Source of the DNA: Hyphomicrobiales bacterium
Lineage (GTDB): Bacteria; Pseudomonadota; Alphaproteobacteria; Rhizobiales; Rhizobiaceae
Length of the DNA: 53,496 nt
Direction of reading: 5' to 3'
NCBI GenBank assembly: GCA_021775455.1
Contig: JAJFHU010000054.1
Location: 1-53,496 of the forward strand
The notes under the pieces were generated by a model. It was not told the origin of the DNA. It saw only the letters and a program-made list of their open reading frames with translations, and did no database searches. Positions 52,079 to 53,496 of the stretch are shown here, piece after piece. The number at the start of each line of letters is the position of its first letter. The stretch's first letter is position 1. The translations under genes were made by a program, and so were the position numbers.

Positions 52079-52118
52079 ACCAATAACAGACCGTTGACAA
52101 ACCAATTCGCAACCAGTT
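52079..52118. promoter_or_regulatory. Strict 11-base CCA repeats upstream of the gene at 52161
   Basis: CCA/CCG units start at 52080, 52091, 52102 and 52113, exactly 11 bases apart: CCAATAACAGA, CCGTTGACAAA, CCAATTCGCAA, CCAGTTTT. It shares CTAAACC, AATAACAGACC and ACCAGTT with the tmoX array. Confidence 0.65.
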
Positions 52119-52160
52119 TTAAGATTGAACGTGCGATGGACGGGGAACGGATAGTGATTT

Positions 52161-52772
52161 ATGTATCGAATGCAACAGACTTTGAGGAATGGATTGGATG
52201 CCATGAACACCAGGGAAATGTTGGGCGGCACTGAACTTCGCGAACAGTTTTTCGCATGGCAATGCCGCATCCGCCAGATAGCGATGCGTGAGGATGAAGG
52301 CAGACCTGCACCCGGCATGTGTCCCAGTTTGCTTACGCGAAATGACGAGGTTTTGGCGGACCGCATCATCACCTTGATCATTCGGGGCGCTCCTGAGGAA
52401 AGCACAGATTTTTTCCGTTTCCAGGTACAAAAGACCCATGATCCAAAACTCATGCGGGAACGAACCCTGACGTTTCTTCAGTCCACACACTTTCATGGAC
52501 CAAGGGAATTTTCAGACTGCCTGACAGCATCCTTTGGAGAAAATTCAATCCTGGCTACAGACCTCATCCAGCGCGAAAAATGCATCCTTGAGTTCAAGCA
52601 ATTCAATCAGGGTTACCGACTAAATTGCAATGTAGAGCGACTTGAATTGGGCGACCCTGAACATGAAGCCACGCTCTGGCACAATCGGTGCTTTAACCCC
52701 AATCTGTCTGATAAAATTGATATTCTGAAATTTACGCCTGACTGGTTGGTATCGGGATTGCTTGCAGAGTGA
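52161..52772 (+). CDS. Conserved alphaproteobacterial protein of unknown function
   Basis: This roughly 203-residue soluble protein has no signal peptide or membrane helix. It resembles uncharacterised proteins of roseobacters and relatives: ELREQFFAWQCRIRQIAMRE, ERTLTFLQSTHFHGPREFSD, LTASFGENS and the C-terminal EATLWHNRCFNPNLSDKID, LKFTPDWL. No catalytic motif is evident. Its start is uncertain: ATG at 52161, 52170 or 52203 are possible, and MNTREMLGG at 52203 looks like the family N-terminus. It sits behind the cleanest phased-repeat array and 51 bases before the cupin gene, so both may be induced with the methylated-amine genes. Confidence 0.75.
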   Translation: MYRMQQTLRNGLDAMNTREMLGGTELREQFFAWQCRIRQIAMREDEGRPAPGMCPSLLTRNDEVLADRIITLIIRGAPEESTDFFRFQVQKTHDPKLMRERTLTFLQSTHFHGPREFSDCLTASFGENSILATDLIQREKCILEFKQFNQGYRLNCNVERLELGDPEHEATLWHNRCFNPNLSDKIDILKFTPDWLVSGLLAE

Positions 52773-52823
52773 AATCCAATTGCCTAAGCTTTCTTCCATC
52801 ACAATTCCAGGGAGGGATGTTCA

Positions 52824-53189
52824 ATGGAAAACAAGGTCATTAGATTACTTGCCGATGGAGACCCGGCAAAAGGCATGGTTCCCTCAAACCTGACCGAAGC
52901 GGAAGCCTTTACCAGTGATGATCACACGGAACTGGACCATACATTCTTCAAATCACAAGATGGCAAAGTCTATTCTGGCGTTTGGGAATGTGCTCCGTGC
53001 AGGGAAGAGATCGATGCCTACCCGGTGCATGAAATGATGACCGTCATTTCAGGAAAGGTAACACTTACGAATACCGATGGCAGCTCGGATTCTTTCACGG
53101 CGGGTGACACTTTTTACATCGCAAAGGGCACCAAATGCGTCTGGCACATTGAGGACAAGCTCCGCAAATTTTACATGATCGTGGAATAG
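52824..53189 (+). CDS. Small cupin-fold protein (cupin_3-like)
   Basis: This 121-residue protein is a single cupin barrel: VYSGVWECAPCREEIDAYPV, HEMMTVISGKVTLTNTDG and DSFTAGDTFYIAKGTKCVWH. The usual first metal motif is reduced (E and H remain) as in the DUF861/cupin_3 group, whose members include ureidoglycolate-type and regulatory proteins. It probably binds a small acid or amine. GGGAGG stands before the ATG. It follows the gene at 52161 with a 51-base gap and is probably in the same operon. Confidence 0.8.
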   Translation: MENKVIRLLADGDPAKGMVPSNLTEAEAFTSDDHTELDHTFFKSQDGKVYSGVWECAPCREEIDAYPVHEMMTVISGKVTLTNTDGSSDSFTAGDTFYIAKGTKCVWHIEDKLRKFYMIVE

Positions 53190-53496
53190 GCTTTTTTCCA
53201 GGCCCGTCACTCGCCAAACATTGCCCTGCCGCTTTGTTTGCTTTCCGCCTCGCCTTCGGGCTTTTCTCTGTCCCGCTTGAGGCTTCGCCTCTCGTCGCCT
53301 CTTGGTTGCCCGTTCACGGGCTTGGCACGGGCTTTGCCCGCTTGCGCTGCTACGGAGGGAATCTCTCCACCGTCACCCCTGTGGTTCCGCCGGGCAAACA
53401 ATTCTCAATTGTTTGCTTGTCCGGCTCCAATCACAGGGGTCCATACCCGTGAGTTCACCGGCTAACGTGAGGGTCATCGGGTGGATAGCAAAGAGG
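53190..53496. repeat. Palindrome-rich intergenic repeat (REP-like element)
   Basis: This stretch is richer in GC than its surroundings, has no convincing gene, and is full of short inverted repeats. The clearest is a nested hairpin at 53375-53440: outer stem ACCCCTGTG with CACAGGGGT, middle GCCGG with CCGGC, inner GCAAACAATT with AATTGTTTGC around a CTC loop. Another lies at 53308-53321 (GCCCGT with ACGGGC). Open frames on both strands here are a by-product of base composition. It resembles dispersed palindromic elements of alphaproteobacteria; the right edge is cut by the window. Confidence 0.55.

Larger units (their letters stand above)
51757..52160. other. Divergent control region between amt operon and gene at 52161
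   Basis: This 404-base gap has no gene that I can support. It holds two separate phased CCA arrays, one about 145 bases upstream of amt and one about 45 bases upstream of the gene at 52161. Between them is an AT-rich stretch (51940-52070). Confidence 0.6.

Noticed and set aside
53207-53465. Three overlapping open frames at the right end
   Set aside because: They are on both strands, of low complexity, and fall within a palindrome-rich repeat; composition explains them.
1-53496. CRISPR arrays, rRNA genes or complete prophage
   Set aside because: No regularly spaced 25-40 base repeats, no rRNA segments and no phage structural genes were seen.

Overview
The window is a chromosomal segment of an alphaproteobacterium. 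Protein families (trimethylamine monooxygenase, Tmo transporter, heterotetrameric sarcosine oxidase, WbaP/ExoY-type polysaccharide genes), the moderate GC content and the aligned homologues I recognise all suggest a marine member of the Hyphomicrobiales (Rhizobiales) or a relative. I cannot name the genus from sequence alone.

Layout. (1) 1-1311: the start of an IS6-family transposase runs off the left edge. It has cut a serine recombinase gene, whose C-terminal remnant lies next to a CAU-anticodon tRNA; this looks like the worn end of an integrated element. (2) 1447-2657: a periplasmic SIMPL-domain protein and a small secreted basic protein. (3) 2826-10619, minus strand: a catabolic operon with a DoeA-like M24 hydrolase, a non-pyrrolysine MttB-family methyltransferase, a remnant of a short-chain dehydrogenase, a DapA-family lyase, a PuuC-like aldehyde dehydrogenase, a DAO-family flavoenzyme and an Ldh-type oxidoreductase. 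It probably breaks down an N-methylated or cyclic amino-acid-like compound; the substrate is unknown. (4) 10798-26675: an exopolysaccharide locus in two convergent halves. The plus-strand half is preceded by a perfect sigma-54 promoter match and runs from the priming phosphoglycosyl transferase to a Wzy/ligase-like protein. The minus-strand half holds a Wzz-type protein with a degenerate kinase domain, a WecG-type transferase, two sugar-nucleotide epimerase/decarboxylase genes and a secreted protein.

(5) 26885-41187: the methylated-amine core. tdm (TMAO demethylase, DUF1989-GcvT fusion) is followed by a phytanoyl-CoA-dioxygenase-like gene. On the other strand tmoX-tmoV-tmoW-tmm encode TMAO uptake and trimethylamine oxidation. 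Between them are a class I amidotransferase, an EamA exporter, a Baeyer-Villiger-type monooxygenase, a second PhyH-family oxygenase and a DUF1194 protein. A LysR regulator is divergent from tmoX. (6) 42522-50088: soxB-D-A-G (tetrameric sarcosine oxidase) led by an extra FAD oxidoreductase, with a divergent GlxA/GbdR-like AraC regulator. (7) 50155-53189: an ammonium transporter operon with a small membrane protein, then a conserved protein of unknown function and a cupin. (8) 53190-53496: a palindrome-rich intergenic repeat.

How it fits together. Trimethylamine is oxidised by Tmm, or TMAO is imported by TmoXWV; Tdm splits TMAO to dimethylamine and formaldehyde, with its GcvT domain able to pass the one-carbon unit to tetrahydrofolate. 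Sarcosine oxidase produces glycine and methylene-tetrahydrofolate from betaine-type substrates. No dimethylamine monooxygenase or gamma-glutamylmethylamide genes are present, so later steps must lie elsewhere or use the unassigned oxygenases here.

The most unusual signal is regulatory: short CCA/ACCAATT-like direct repeats spaced about one DNA turn apart (10-12 bases) stand upstream of tdm, in the tmoX/LysR gap, upstream of amt and upstream of the unknown gene at 52161. This points to one shared regulator for these four units.
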